64,000 nt of DNA from Blattabacterium cuenoti. Lineage in GTDB: Bacteria > Bacteroidota > Bacteroidia > Flavobacteriales > Blattabacteriaceae. Location of the stretch: the NCBI RefSeq assembly GCF_014252275.1, contig NZ_CP059214.1:125906-189905 (forward strand). Reading direction: 5' to 3'. This document shows, piece by piece, positions 56,252 to 64,000 of the stretch. Numbering within the stretch: the stretch's first letter is position 1; each line of letters begins with the position of its first letter. A program made the translations under genes and the position numbers. Below the pieces are notes generated by a model, which worked only from the letters and a program-made list of their open reading frames with translations, ran no database searches and had not been told where the DNA came from.

Positions 56252-57214
56252 TTAATAAATAGCTTGAACAATTTTATAGATATTTTCCGGTCTATCCATG
56301 GTATAATAATGAATAATTTTTACCCCATAATTTTTTAATTCTTTAGATTGATGAATTGCCCATTCAATTCCAATATGAAAAACACTTTCTTTATTTTTTG
56401 CTTTATCAATTTCTTTAACTAATTCATTGGGAATATTTAAATAAAAACGAGACGGAAGAATATTTAATTGTCTTTTTGAAGAAATTGGTTTTATTCCAGG
56501 AATAATCGGAACCGATATTCCTTCGATCCTACATTGTTCTACAAAAGAAAAATATTTTTCATTATCAAAAAACATTTGAGTCACGATATAATCTGCTCCT
56601 GCTTCTATCTTTTTTTTTAAGAAAAATAAATCACTCTCTATATTAGGTGCTTCAAAATGTTTTTCTGGATATCCTGCAACACCTATACAAAAATTAAAGG
56701 AAGGATGATTCTCCTCTTTTGCAAAAGAGGAGTCAATATATTTTCCTGTATTTAAATTTTTTACTTGTTTTACGAGATCAACAGCATATTTATGACCATC
56801 TTTTAAAGCAAAAAAGCTTTTTTCAGATTTTAATGGATCACCTCTAAGTAAAAATACATTATCAATTCCTAAAAAGTTTAATTCTATTAATGTATTTTCT
56901 GTCATTTGTTTATTAAATCCACCGCAAATAAGATGGGGGACGGCATCAATTCCATATTTATTAATAATAGTTGCACAAATTCCTACAGTTCCTGGTCGTT
57001 TTGAAATTTTTTTTCTCTGTAACAATCCATCTTCTCTTTCTACATAAATAAATTCTTCTCGATGAGAGGTTACATCAATGAAAGGAGGATGAAATTCCAT
57101 TAAAGGATCTAATGTAGAAAAAATATTTTTAATATCATTCCCTCTTAAAGGAGGAATAATTTCAAAAGAAAATAAGTTTTTTTTTGATTTTTCTATATGT
57201 TCTATAACTTTCAT
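56252..57214 (-). CDS. metF: 5,10-Methylenetetrahydrofolate reductase
   Basis: Flavoprotein that reduces methylene- to methyl-tetrahydrofolate for methionine synthesis. The TIM-barrel start FSFEIIPPLRG lies near residues 16-26, with the catalytic Glu in FEIIPP. The GIDNVFLLRGDP motif near 104-115 and the C-terminal FDNEKYFSFVEQCR and PIIPGIKPI are family features. The 320 residues match bacterial MetF. It lies 12 bases after serS on the same strand. It competes with ThyA and FolD for the same one-carbon unit. Confidence 0.95.
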   Translation of the reverse strand: MKVIEHIEKSKKNLFSFEIIPPLRGNDIKNIFSTLDPLMEFHPPFIDVTSHREEFIYVEREDGLLQRKKISKRPGTVGICATIINKYGIDAVPHLICGGFNKQMTENTLIELNFLGIDNVFLLRGDPLKSEKSFFALKDGHKYAVDLVKQVKNLNTGKYIDSSFAKEENHPSFNFCIGVAGYPEKHFEAPNIESDLFFLKKKIEAGADYIVTQMFFDNEKYFSFVEQCRIEGISVPIIPGIKPISSKRQLNILPSRFYLNIPNELVKEIDKAKNKESVFHIGIEWAIHQSKELKNYGVKIIHYYTMDRPENIYKIVQAIY

Positions 57215-57226
57215 GAAAACAACATT

Positions 57227-58498
57227 TTACTTAATACTATCAAATCCTGTATAAGGAATTAAAACTTTAGGAATGTTAATATGATAGTAAGATTGGTTAT
57301 TTTCTAACAAAGTTACCAAAATCCTTGGCAAGGCTAAGGAACTTCCATTAAGTGTATGACAATACTCAATATTTCCTTTTGGATTTTTATATTTAATATT
57401 TAATCGATGAGATTGAAAATTAGTGCAATTCGAAACTGAACTAACTTCTAACCATTTTTTTTGTGCAAAAGAATAGACTTCAAAATCATAAGTAATTGAA
57501 GAAGAATATCCCAGTTCATTGCCATTCAAAAGGATAATACGAAAAGGTAAATATAGGGATTTAAGAATATTTTTAATATGCTCTATCATTTCTTTTAATG
57601 AAATCGATGAAGAATTTGATGTGGTTATTTGAATAATTTCAACTTTATCAAATTGATGTAATCGATTCAATCCCCTTACTTTTAATCCATAAGATCCAGA
57701 TTCTCTTCTAAAACAAGAAGTATAAGAGGTCGCTTTAATAGGGAGATCCAAATATGAAAATATTTGATCTCTATAACAATTCATTAACGGGACTTCTCCC
57801 GTTGGAATAAGATAAAAATTATCTTTTTCTATAAAATACATTTGATTTTCTTTATCAGGAATTTGTCCTGTAGAAAAAGCTGATGATTGATTTACAAGAT
57901 AAGGTAAACTATATTCTTTATATAAATTTTCCTCGTTTTTATCCAAAAAATATTGAATTAAACATCTTTGTAGTTTAGCACATTTATCTATATAAACGGA
58001 AAAACCAGATCCACATATTTTTGATCCTATATTTAAATTAAATAAAGGAAATTTTTTTGATAACTCCCAATGAGGAAGTGGATTATCAATACAAACATTT
58101 TTTATATCAGGATTATATTGATAAATAATATGGCATTTTCCAAATTCATTTGGGACTAATTTATCAGGAAGATTAGGAATTTGATATAAACATTTTTCTA
58201 GAATATTAATTGTTTCTTTCAATTGAAAGTTGATCTCTTTTTTTTTCTTTTTTAAAAAAAAAGATTGTGTTTTTAATATTTCAATTTGATCAATTTTTTT
58301 TGTTTTTAACAAAATTGCTATTTCTTTGGATAAGGAATTTTCTTTTTCCAATATTTTATTAAAAATATGTTGATACTTTTTTTTTTCTTCATCAAGTTTC
58401 AATACCTTATCTATTAAATAAATTTTTTTAAAATTTCTTTTTTTTAAACCATTTAGAACTTTTTCTATATTTTTACGTATAAAGTATGGTTTTATCAT
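57227..58498 (-). CDS. serS: Seryl-tRNA synthetase
   Basis: Class II synthetase for tRNA-Ser. The N-terminal coiled-coil arm that grips the long variable arm is seen at about residues 25-105, rich in Lys/Glu/Leu. Motif 2 is CFRRESGSYG near 264-273 with GLNRLHQFDKVE after it. Motif 3 is NGSSLALPRILVTLLENNQ near 386-404. The ATG at 58498 gives MIKPYFIRKNIEKVL, the family start; a TTG at 58504 adds two residues. At 423 residues it is full length. It precedes metF. Confidence 0.96.
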   Translation of the reverse strand: MIKPYFIRKNIEKVLNGLKKRNFKKIYLIDKVLKLDEEKKKYQHIFNKILEKENSLSKEIAILLKTKKIDQIEILKTQSFFLKKKKKEINFQLKETINILEKCLYQIPNLPDKLVPNEFGKCHIIYQYNPDIKNVCIDNPLPHWELSKKFPLFNLNIGSKICGSGFSVYIDKCAKLQRCLIQYFLDKNEENLYKEYSLPYLVNQSSAFSTGQIPDKENQMYFIEKDNFYLIPTGEVPLMNCYRDQIFSYLDLPIKATSYTSCFRRESGSYGLKVRGLNRLHQFDKVEIIQITTSNSSSISLKEMIEHIKNILKSLYLPFRIILLNGNELGYSSSITYDFEVYSFAQKKWLEVSSVSNCTNFQSHRLNIKYKNPKGNIEYCHTLNGSSLALPRILVTLLENNQSYYHINIPKVLIPYTGFDSIK

Positions 58499-58584
58499 AA
58501 CCAAAAAATAAAATTATTATATCTCTTATTCCATTACAAGATACAATATTACAAAACATTTTCGTGAAATTCATTCGTTATTCT

Positions 58585-59358
58585 ATGAATCAAAAAAAAT
58601 GGAGTCAACATTTTTTAAAGGACAAAAATATAGCAAAAAAAATTGTCAAATATCTCACTTTTGAAAAGTATAAAACAGTAGTTGAAGTAGGACCAGGAAC
58701 AGGAATGTTAACCAAAGAACTATTAAAGATAATATCCAATAATTTGTTTTTAATCGAAATTGATAAAGAATTATCTTTTTTTTTAAGAAACATTTTTTCA
58801 ATTTCTAAACATCGAATAATTAATAAAGATTTTTTAAAATGGAATCCTGATGAAAATCAATTAAAAAATTTTGCATTAATAGGAAATTTTCCATATGGAA
58901 TTTCTACAAAAATATTATTACATATAATAAAATATAGTCATTATATTCCCGAATGCATAGGGATGTTTCAAAAAGAATTTGTAACAAAAATTATGTCTCA
59001 TAAAGGAAAAAAATTATATGGAATTTCTTCGGTTCTAACACAAACATTTTATGATATAAAATATCTTTTTACTGTTAAAAAAAATGTTTTTTATCCCATA
59101 CCAAAAATTCACTCATCAGTAATTTTTTTAAGAAGAAAAGAAAATCAATTATTTTCATTTTATCAAAAAAAATTATTCTTTAAATGTGTTAAAATGGCTT
59201 TTAATCAAAGAAGAAAAAAGATAAAAAATTCTTTGAAATCTCTAAAATATATTTTAAATATTGAAAACGATTCTTTCATCCTCAATAAAAGAGCAGAAGA
59301 GTTATCTTTCAAAGATTTTATTCAAATAACAAAAAAAATACCAGTTAAACATGACTAA
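58585..59358 (+). CDS. rsmA: 16S rRNA (adenine1518-N6/adenine1519-N6)-dimethyltransferase
   Basis: KsgA-type methyltransferase that dimethylates two adenines at the 3' end of 16S rRNA during small-subunit maturation. The SAM-binding motif VEVGPGTGMLTKELL lies near residues 34-48, and the catalytic NFPY motif in IGNFPYGIST near 105-114. The ATG at 58585 gives NQKKWSQHFLKD, aligned with the conserved GQHFL start; a GTG at 58564 would add seven residues. The 257 residues are normal. Its end overlaps folD by eight bases. Confidence 0.94.
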   Translation: MNQKKWSQHFLKDKNIAKKIVKYLTFEKYKTVVEVGPGTGMLTKELLKIISNNLFLIEIDKELSFFLRNIFSISKHRIINKDFLKWNPDENQLKNFALIGNFPYGISTKILLHIIKYSHYIPECIGMFQKEFVTKIMSHKGKKLYGISSVLTQTFYDIKYLFTVKKNVFYPIPKIHSSVIFLRRKENQLFSFYQKKLFFKCVKMAFNQRRKKIKNSLKSLKYILNIENDSFILNKRAEELSFKDFIQITKKIPVKHD

Positions 59359-60226
59359 ACTACTAAATGGTAATCAAGTTGCCATGAAAATAAGAAAAGA
59401 GATCTCAAATGAGATCGTAAAAAAAATAGTAAATAAAAAACAACGTGTTCCTCATTTGGGAATTATTTTAGTAGGGGAAAATCATTCAAGTAGAATATAC
59501 GTAAACAGCAAAATACAGGAATGTAAAAAGATAGGAATGCAATCAACATTAATCCATCTTCATAAAAACATTGAAGAAAAAAAAATACTAGAAATTATTA
59601 ATAACATGAATAATAATCCCATGATAGATGGTTTTATTATTCAATTACCTATTGAAAAACATCTTAATCAAGAAAAAATCATTTCCTCAATTAATCCTAA
59701 AAAAGATGTTGATGGATTTCATCCTGAAAATTTTGGAAAAATATCCTTAAAAAATACAAAAAGTTTTTTTCCTGCAACTGCTTTGGGAATCATAACACTT
59801 TTAGAAAGAAATAATATTAATATCCATGGAAAACATACCGTAATTATCGGTCGTAGTAGAATTGTAGGATTGCCAACAAGTCTTCTCATGAGTAGAAAAG
59901 CCACTTTTGGTAACAGTACCGTAACGATTGCGCATAGTTATACTAAAGATTTATCATTCTATACAAAACATGCAGATATTATTATCATTGCTGTAGGAAT
60001 TCCTAATTTTCTTAAAGGAAAAATGATCAAAAAAGGGGTTATTCTAGTAGATGTAGGAATAAATAACATTCATAATTCTAAAAAATTATTAGGTGATATT
60101 GATTTTGATAGTGTTAATGGAATTGCATCCTACATTTCACCAGTTCCCGGTGGAGTTGGTCCGATGACTCGAGTAATGTTATTAAAAAATACTTTACATG
60201 CTGCATTACATTATAGAATCAAATGA
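59351..60226 (+). CDS. folD: Methylenetetrahydrofolate dehydrogenase / methenyltetrahydrofolate cyclohydrolase
   Basis: Bifunctional enzyme interconverting methylene-, methenyl- and 10-formyl-tetrahydrofolate. The catalytic Lys is in YVNSKIQECKKIGM near residues 50-63. The folate-site motifs IIQLPIEKH near 97 and DVDGFHPENFG near 119, the NADP-binding GRSRIVGLPTSLLM near 164, and the C-terminal PVPGGVGPMTRVMLL near 262 are all intact. The 291 residues are full length. It supplies the formyl donor for PurN and PurH. It overlaps rsmA by eight bases and is convergent with hisIE. Confidence 0.97.
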   Translation: MTKLLNGNQVAMKIRKEISNEIVKKIVNKKQRVPHLGIILVGENHSSRIYVNSKIQECKKIGMQSTLIHLHKNIEEKKILEIINNMNNNPMIDGFIIQLPIEKHLNQEKIISSINPKKDVDGFHPENFGKISLKNTKSFFPATALGIITLLERNNINIHGKHTVIIGRSRIVGLPTSLLMSRKATFGNSTVTIAHSYTKDLSFYTKHADIIIIAVGIPNFLKGKMIKKGVILVDVGINNIHNSKKLLGDIDFDSVNGIASYISPVPGGVGPMTRVMLLKNTLHAALHYRIK

Positions 60227-60249
60227 AATTGATCGATTTTTTTATTATT

Positions 60250-60849
60250 TTACTGATTTTTTAATAAATTTCTATACTCAAGAGTTTTTATTACTTCTTT
60301 GATAGAAATATTTTTATAATATAAAAGAACTAAATAATGAAATAATAAATCTGCAGATTCATTTAAGAATAAATTTTTATTATTGTCTTTGGATTCAATA
60401 ATTAATTCTATTGACTCTTCTCCAAATTTTTGAGAAATTCTATTAATTCCTTTTTTATACAATTTATATGTGTATGAATTTTGTTCCTTTTTAGAAATTT
60501 TATATGATATGATCTTTTCTAAATAAAACAAAAAATTTTTTTTGTTATTTTCTTTCCAACAAGTATCTGTCCCATGATGGCATGTAGGCCCTTTTGGAAC
60601 GACTTTAATTAATAAAGTATCTCTATCACAATCAATCAATATTTTTTTAATAATAAGATAATTTTTACTGATTTCTCCTTTCGTCCATAATCGTTTTTTT
60701 GATCTACTATAAAAAGTAACTTTTTTTTCATACAAACTTTTTTCGTATGCTTCTCGATTCATGTAGCCTAACATTAACACCTTGTTTGTTTCTTGGTCTT
60801 GAATAATGACAGGAATTAATCCATTTTCAAAATTTATTTTTTGTTTCAT
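60250..60849 (-). CDS. hisIE: Bifunctional phosphoribosyl-AMP cyclohydrolase / phosphoribosyl-ATP pyrophosphatase
   Basis: Second and third steps of histidine synthesis in one chain of 199 residues. The HisI half (about 1-110) has GLIPVIIQDQ, MLGYMNREAY, the zinc-binding DCDRD near 73-77 and GPTCHHGTDTCW near 87-98. The HisE half (about 110-199) is a helical MazG-like domain with FGEESIELIIESKD and ESADLLFHYLVLL. It is the last gene of the his run, one base after hisF. Confidence 0.95.
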   Translation of the reverse strand: MKQKINFENGLIPVIIQDQETNKVLMLGYMNREAYEKSLYEKKVTFYSRSKKRLWTKGEISKNYLIIKKILIDCDRDTLLIKVVPKGPTCHHGTDTCWKENNKKNFLFYLEKIISYKISKKEQNSYTYKLYKKGINRISQKFGEESIELIIESKDNNKNLFLNESADLLFHYLVLLYYKNISIKEVIKTLEYRNLLKNQ

Positions 60850-60850
60850 A

Positions 60851-61627
60851 TCACGTTCTTTCTATAGAATTTTCATTTCTTACTGGAATACAATGATTTT
60901 TTAGATAAATCTTTAAATCAGGAATTTTTATTTCTTTATAGTGAAAAATACTTGCTGCTAAAGCTGCATCAGCTTTTCCTTTTTTAAAAATATTTAAAAA
61001 ATCTTCGTATTTTCCTGCTCCACCTGAAGCAATGACTGGAATTGATAATTGTTCAGATATATTTTTAGTAATATCAATCGCAAATCCATTTTTCGTTCCA
61101 TCATGATTCATAGAAGTCAATAATATTTCACCAATTCCTCTATTATAGGCTTCTTTCGCCCAATCTAAAGATTTCTTATTAGTCGAAATTCTTCCTCCAT
61201 TAAGATATACCCACCATTCATGATTTTTATATTTTGTATCAATTGATAGAACAATACATTGACTGCCAAATCTTTTTGCAATTTTTTCTAAAAGATTTGG
61301 ATTATAAAAAGCTTCTGTATTAATAGAGATCTTATCTGCTCCAGCTAATAAAAGTAACTCAACATCTTCTTCTTTTTTGATCCCTCCTCCTACTGTAAAA
61401 GGTATGTTAATATAACGGGAAATTTCTTTTACTAGACTAATCAAAGTTTTTCGTTGTTCATTTGTTGCCGTAATGTCCAAAAATACTAACTCGTCGGCTC
61501 CTTGTTGAGTATACCAACGAACTAATTCGATAGGATCTCCCGCATCTTGTAAATGTTGAAAATTGACTCCTTTTACTGTACGTCCATTTTTAATATCCAA
61601 ACATGGAATAATTCTTTTCGCTAACAT
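60851..61627 (-). CDS. hisF: Imidazole glycerol phosphate synthase, cyclase subunit
   Basis: TIM-barrel subunit that with ammonia from HisH makes imidazole glycerol phosphate and releases AICAR. The catalytic Asp11 is in [13 protein letters not shown] near residues 8-20. The second active-site Asp is in [11 protein letters not shown] near 125-135. The phosphate-binding GGGIKKEED near 79 and [12 protein letters not shown] near 200 are also clear. The 258 residues are full length. It follows hisA after 18 bases. The AICAR it releases is used by PurH. Confidence 0.97.
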   Translation of the reverse strand: MLAKRIIPCLDIKNGRTVKGVNFQHLQDAGDPIELVRWYTQQGADELVFLDITATNEQRKTLISLVKEISRYINIPFTVGGGIKKEEDVELLLLAGADKISINTEAFYNPNLLEKIAKRFGSQCIVLSIDTKYKNHEWWVYLNGGRISTNKKSLDWAKEAYNRGIGEILLTSMNHDGTKNGFAIDITKNISEQLSIPVIASGGAGKYEDFLNIFKKGKADAALAASIFHYKEIKIPDLKIYLKNHCIPVRNENSIERT

Positions 61628-61645
61628 AACCGTTTCTTTTTGAAA

Positions 61646-62368
61646 TTACAATTCTAAAATTTCATGAAATGATATTCGATTTTCATATATCGCTTTTCCA
61701 ATGATAACTCCAAAACATCCTAATTCTAATAATTTTTTGATATCATCAATATTGCGAACTCCTCCACTTGCTATTAATTTAATAGATGGAAATTGATGAA
61801 TGATTTTTTTATATAAAAGAAAAGATGGCCCAGATAATTCTCCATCTTTTGAAATATCTGTACAAAAAATATACTTAATTCCATGTTTTTTTTTTTCTTT
61901 TAAAAATTTTAGTAGTGAAATATTAGAAATATTTTTCCATCCATCTATTGCAATTTTATCGTGTTTTATGTCTGCTCCTACAAGAATTTTTTCATGTCCA
62001 TAAACATTGATCCATTCTTTTAAAAGAGATGGATTATTCACTGCAATACTTCCAACAGTAGCTATATCTGCTCCACTTTCAAATACAGATTGTATATCTT
62101 TTTTTGTATGAATTCCACCTCCAAAATCGATGATCATATTAGTATTTTTAGCTATATTTTCTAATACTTTCCAATGAATAACCTTTCCTTTTCTTGCACC
62201 ATCTAAATCTACTAAATGAATTCTATGGATTCCATTATCTTCTAATAATAAAGCTATATCTATTGGATTATTACTATAAATTTTTTTTTTGTTAAAATTT
62301 CCTTGATTTAAACGAACACACTTGTTATCCATTAAATCAATAGCTACTATAATATTATTATTTTTCAT
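61646..62368 (-). CDS. hisA: ProFAR isomerase
   Basis: Amadori rearrangement of the ProFAR intermediate in histidine synthesis. A (beta-alpha)8 barrel of 240 residues with the catalytic Asp in VAIDLMDNKCVRLNQG near residues 8-23 and the second Asp in TDISKDGELSGPS near 129. Phosphate-binding loops are seen as FGGGIHTKKDI near 77 and ASGGVRNIDDI near 171. It lies 15 bases after hisH and 18 before hisF on the same strand. Confidence 0.96.
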   Translation of the reverse strand: MKNNNIIVAIDLMDNKCVRLNQGNFNKKKIYSNNPIDIALLLEDNGIHRIHLVDLDGARKGKVIHWKVLENIAKNTNMIIDFGGGIHTKKDIQSVFESGADIATVGSIAVNNPSLLKEWINVYGHEKILVGADIKHDKIAIDGWKNISNISLLKFLKEKKKHGIKYIFCTDISKDGELSGPSFLLYKKIIHQFPSIKLIASGGVRNIDDIKKLLELGCFGVIIGKAIYENRISFHEILEL

Positions 62369-62382
62369 TAATATACTAACGT

Positions 62383-62973
62383 TTATAAATTCATAAAATT
62401 TTCTAATATTTTATGTCCTACATAAGAAGATTTTTCTGGATGAAATTGAACAGCATAAAAATTATTTTTCTGTAATGCTGCACTATAAGGAATAATATAT
62501 TCAGTTTGAGCAATAGTATCCTTCCCTAAGGGTGCATAATATCCATGAACAAAATATTGATAAATACCATCAGGTATTTTGTAAAATAAAGGGCCTTTTA
62601 AATTATGAATGGTATTCCAACCTATTTTAGGAATTTTATAGGTTTTATTGTTTGATTGAAATTTTTTTACAGACAAATCAAAAATTCCCATACATGAAGT
62701 ATTACTTTCTTCTGAATATTTACAAAGTAATTGCATCCCTAAACATATTCCCAATACAGGCTGTTTCAAATTGTATAAAATAGTATCTATCTTTTTTTCT
62801 TTTAAATATTTCATAGCGTAATTGGCTTCTCCAACTCCAGGAAGAATAATTCTTTTTGCATTTTTTATACATTCTTGGGAGTCTGTTACAACTGCCTTTA
62901 CTCCAATTCTCTCAAGAGAAAAGAGAACGGATTGTACATTTCCAGCAGGATATTTTATAATAATTGTTTTCAT
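62383..62973 (-). CDS. hisH: Imidazole glycerol phosphate synthase, glutaminase subunit
   Basis: Class I glutamine amidotransferase that feeds ammonia to HisF. The nucleophile is in GICLGMQLL (about Cys77) and the His-Glu of the triad in VQFHPEKS near 176-183. The N-terminal oxyanion-hole motif IILPGVGEANYAM lies near 42-54. The 196 residues are normal. It lies 13 bases after hisB. Confidence 0.96.
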   Translation of the reverse strand: MKTIIIKYPAGNVQSVLFSLERIGVKAVVTDSQECIKNAKRIILPGVGEANYAMKYLKEKKIDTILYNLKQPVLGICLGMQLLCKYSEESNTSCMGIFDLSVKKFQSNNKTYKIPKIGWNTIHNLKGPLFYKIPDGIYQYFVHGYYAPLGKDTIAQTEYIIPYSAALQKNNFYAVQFHPEKSSYVGHKILENFMNL

Positions 62974-62985
62974 AAATCTTTTTTT

Positions 62986-64000
62986 TTATAACAACCCTTT
63001 AGAACTAGATATCTTGTTAAAAGTAATTTTTTTTACTGCCATTTTAATAGATCTAGCAAAACATTTGAAAATAGATTCTATTTTATGATGCTCATTATTT
63101 CCTAAAGCTTTTATATATAGATTGCACTTTGCATTTAAAGAAAAAGATTTAAAAAAATGGTAGAACATTTCTGTAGGAACATTTCCAATTTTTTCTCTAA
63201 AAAATTCTACGTTCCATATAAGGTCACTTCTTCCACTAAGATCTAAAGCAACTGTCGATACACAATCATCCATAGGAAGAATAAAAAATCCATACCTATT
63301 TATACCTCTTTTATTTCCTAAAGAATTACAGAATACTTTTCCCAATGTAATTGCCGTATCCTCTATAGTATGATGTTCATCAACATATAAATCACCTATG
63401 GTTTCTATATTCATATTCATAGAACTATGAATCGAAATTTGTTTAAGAAGATGATCAAAAAAACCAATATCAGTTTTTATGTCATTCTTTCCGTATCCAT
63501 AAACAGAAAGATTTATTTTTACATTAGTTTCATAAGTTTTTCTTTGCAAAAAAGATTGTCCACTGCAATTAAATCGTAAATATTCATATATTTCATTCCA
63601 TTGATCAGTTATTAATGAAATTATATTTTTTAAATTTTTTCCATTATAAAAATATTCTTCATTTTTTCTATTACCATCTTTTTTTATCCATATAGATTTA
63701 CAACCTAAATTATAGGCTAACAAAATATCGGTAAATCGATCTCCAATAACAAATGATTTCTCTATATCATATTTTTTTGTTAAATAAGAAGTTAACATTC
63801 CTATTCCTGGTTTTCTCGTAGATTTTTTTTCATGTTGAAACGTTTGATCTATATGAACAGAAAAAAATTGAATTCCTTCTGATTTCATTATATTTATAAT
63901 GTGATCATGTATCGGCCAAAAAGTTTGTTCTGGAAATTTTGATGTACCTAATCCATCTTGATTTGATACCATGACTAGTTCAAATTCAAGTTCTTTATAT
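62986..64000 (-). CDS. hisB: Bifunctional histidinol-phosphatase / imidazoleglycerol-phosphate dehydratase (5' end beyond window)
   Basis: Carries two steps of histidine synthesis. The frame is open to the window edge (reading ELVMVSNQDGLGTS just inside), so the first roughly 35-40 residues, with the DxD phosphatase nucleophile, lie outside. The internal ATG at 63972 is not the start. Visible phosphatase parts are NQDGLGTS, RKPGIGML and VIGDRFTDILLA. The zinc-binding cysteines of E. coli HisB are absent, as I recall for other Bacteroidetes. The dehydratase half has FFDHLLKQISIH, DLYVDEHHTIEDTAITLG and NNEHHKIESIFK, with its metal-binding His pairs intact. It leads hisH-hisA-hisF-hisIE. Confidence 0.94.
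   Translation of the reverse strand, partial: YKELEFELVMVSNQDGLGTSKFPEQTFWPIHDHIINIMKSEGIQFFSVHIDQTFQHEKKSTRKPGIGMLTSYLTKKYDIEKSFVIGDRFTDILLAYNLGCKSIWIKKDGNRKNEEYFYNGKNLKNIISLITDQWNEIYEYLRFNCSGQSFLQRKTYETNVKINLSVYGYGKNDIKTDIGFFDHLLKQISIHSSMNMNIETIGDLYVDEHHTIEDTAITLGKVFCNSLGNKRGINRYGFFILPMDDCVSTVALDLSGRSDLIWNVEFFREKIGNVPTEMFYHFFKSFSLNAKCNLYIKALGNNEHHKIESIFKCFARSIKMAVKKITFNKISSSKGLL

Noticed and set aside
62822-63088. An 88-codon frame opposite the hisH-hisB junction
   Set aside because: It spans the ends of two conserved opposite-strand genes and matches no family.
1-64000. Mobile elements, CRISPR arrays, rRNA, tRNA or defence systems
   Set aside because: Reading both strands I saw no transposase or integrase genes, no regular repeats with spacers and no RNA-gene signatures. 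All sizeable frames belong to housekeeping or biosynthetic families.

Overview
The window is AT-rich (by eye well under one third G+C), densely packed and free of mobile elements, rRNA, tRNA and CRISPR arrays. The proteins look flavobacterial: a fused E1 alpha/beta 2-oxoacid dehydrogenase, a Nif3 / zinc-ribbon-like coiled-coil / redoxin trio, dapD divergent to ruvX-def, LemA with a TPM protein, and no obvious Shine-Dalgarno sites. One Bacteroidetes-type promoter (TTG-N19-TAnnTTTG) is exact. Complete de novo purine, histidine, folate one-carbon and lysine-pathway genes sit alongside domain losses and almost no intergenic DNA. This fits a genome-reduced nutritional endosymbiont of the Flavobacteriales, most likely a cockroach Blattabacterium. 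The species assignment is inference from gene content.

Layout. Positions 1-7120 hold thyA (cut by the window edge), prs, rplY, tadA, a DedA membrane protein, a tiny membrane ORF, aroB and gyrA. Positions 7291-23479 hold ruvB and then a long co-directional purine block: purA, purB, purL, purE, purC, purF, purM, purN, purH, purD, guaA. Positions 23481-28987 hold fba-accD, an AddA/RecB-like helicase without a nuclease domain, and lipA. Positions 29065-36327 hold Nif3, the coiled-coil protein and the redoxin, then dapD-tsaC-cca-nrnA on the minus strand and ruvX-def on the plus strand. Positions 36369-42708 form one minus-strand run, glpD-glpK-glpF-thrS-infC-rpmI-rplT. Positions 42820-49511 hold fused E1-ilvE-argS-ffh. 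Then come ndk-lemA-TPM, valS, folA, a 654-base gene-free stretch, pdhB, serS-metF, rsmA-folD, and the his operon (hisB-hisH-hisA-hisF-hisIE), whose first gene runs off the right edge.

How the genes work together. Prs makes PRPP, which feeds the purine block (PurF) and the histidine operon. AICAR released by HisF/HisH re-enters the purine pathway at PurH. FolD, FolA, ThyA and MetF turn over the folate one-carbon units used by PurN, PurH, thymidylate and methionine synthesis. GlpF-GlpK-GlpD bring glycerol in as dihydroxyacetone phosphate, which meets Fba. PdhB, LipA and the fused E1 belong to the lipoate-dependent 2-oxoacid dehydrogenases, and AccD to fatty-acid synthesis.

Most notable points. 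The purine enzymes PurB, PurL, PurC, PurF and PurM look like the Clostridium/Bacillus types rather than those I know from free-living Flavobacteria, in a purECFMNHD order. ThrRS has lost its whole TGS/editing half and is joined to the glycerol operon. IF3 appears to start at a rare AUU codon. The RecB-like helicase lacks its nuclease. The gap before pdhB may hold a decayed gene.
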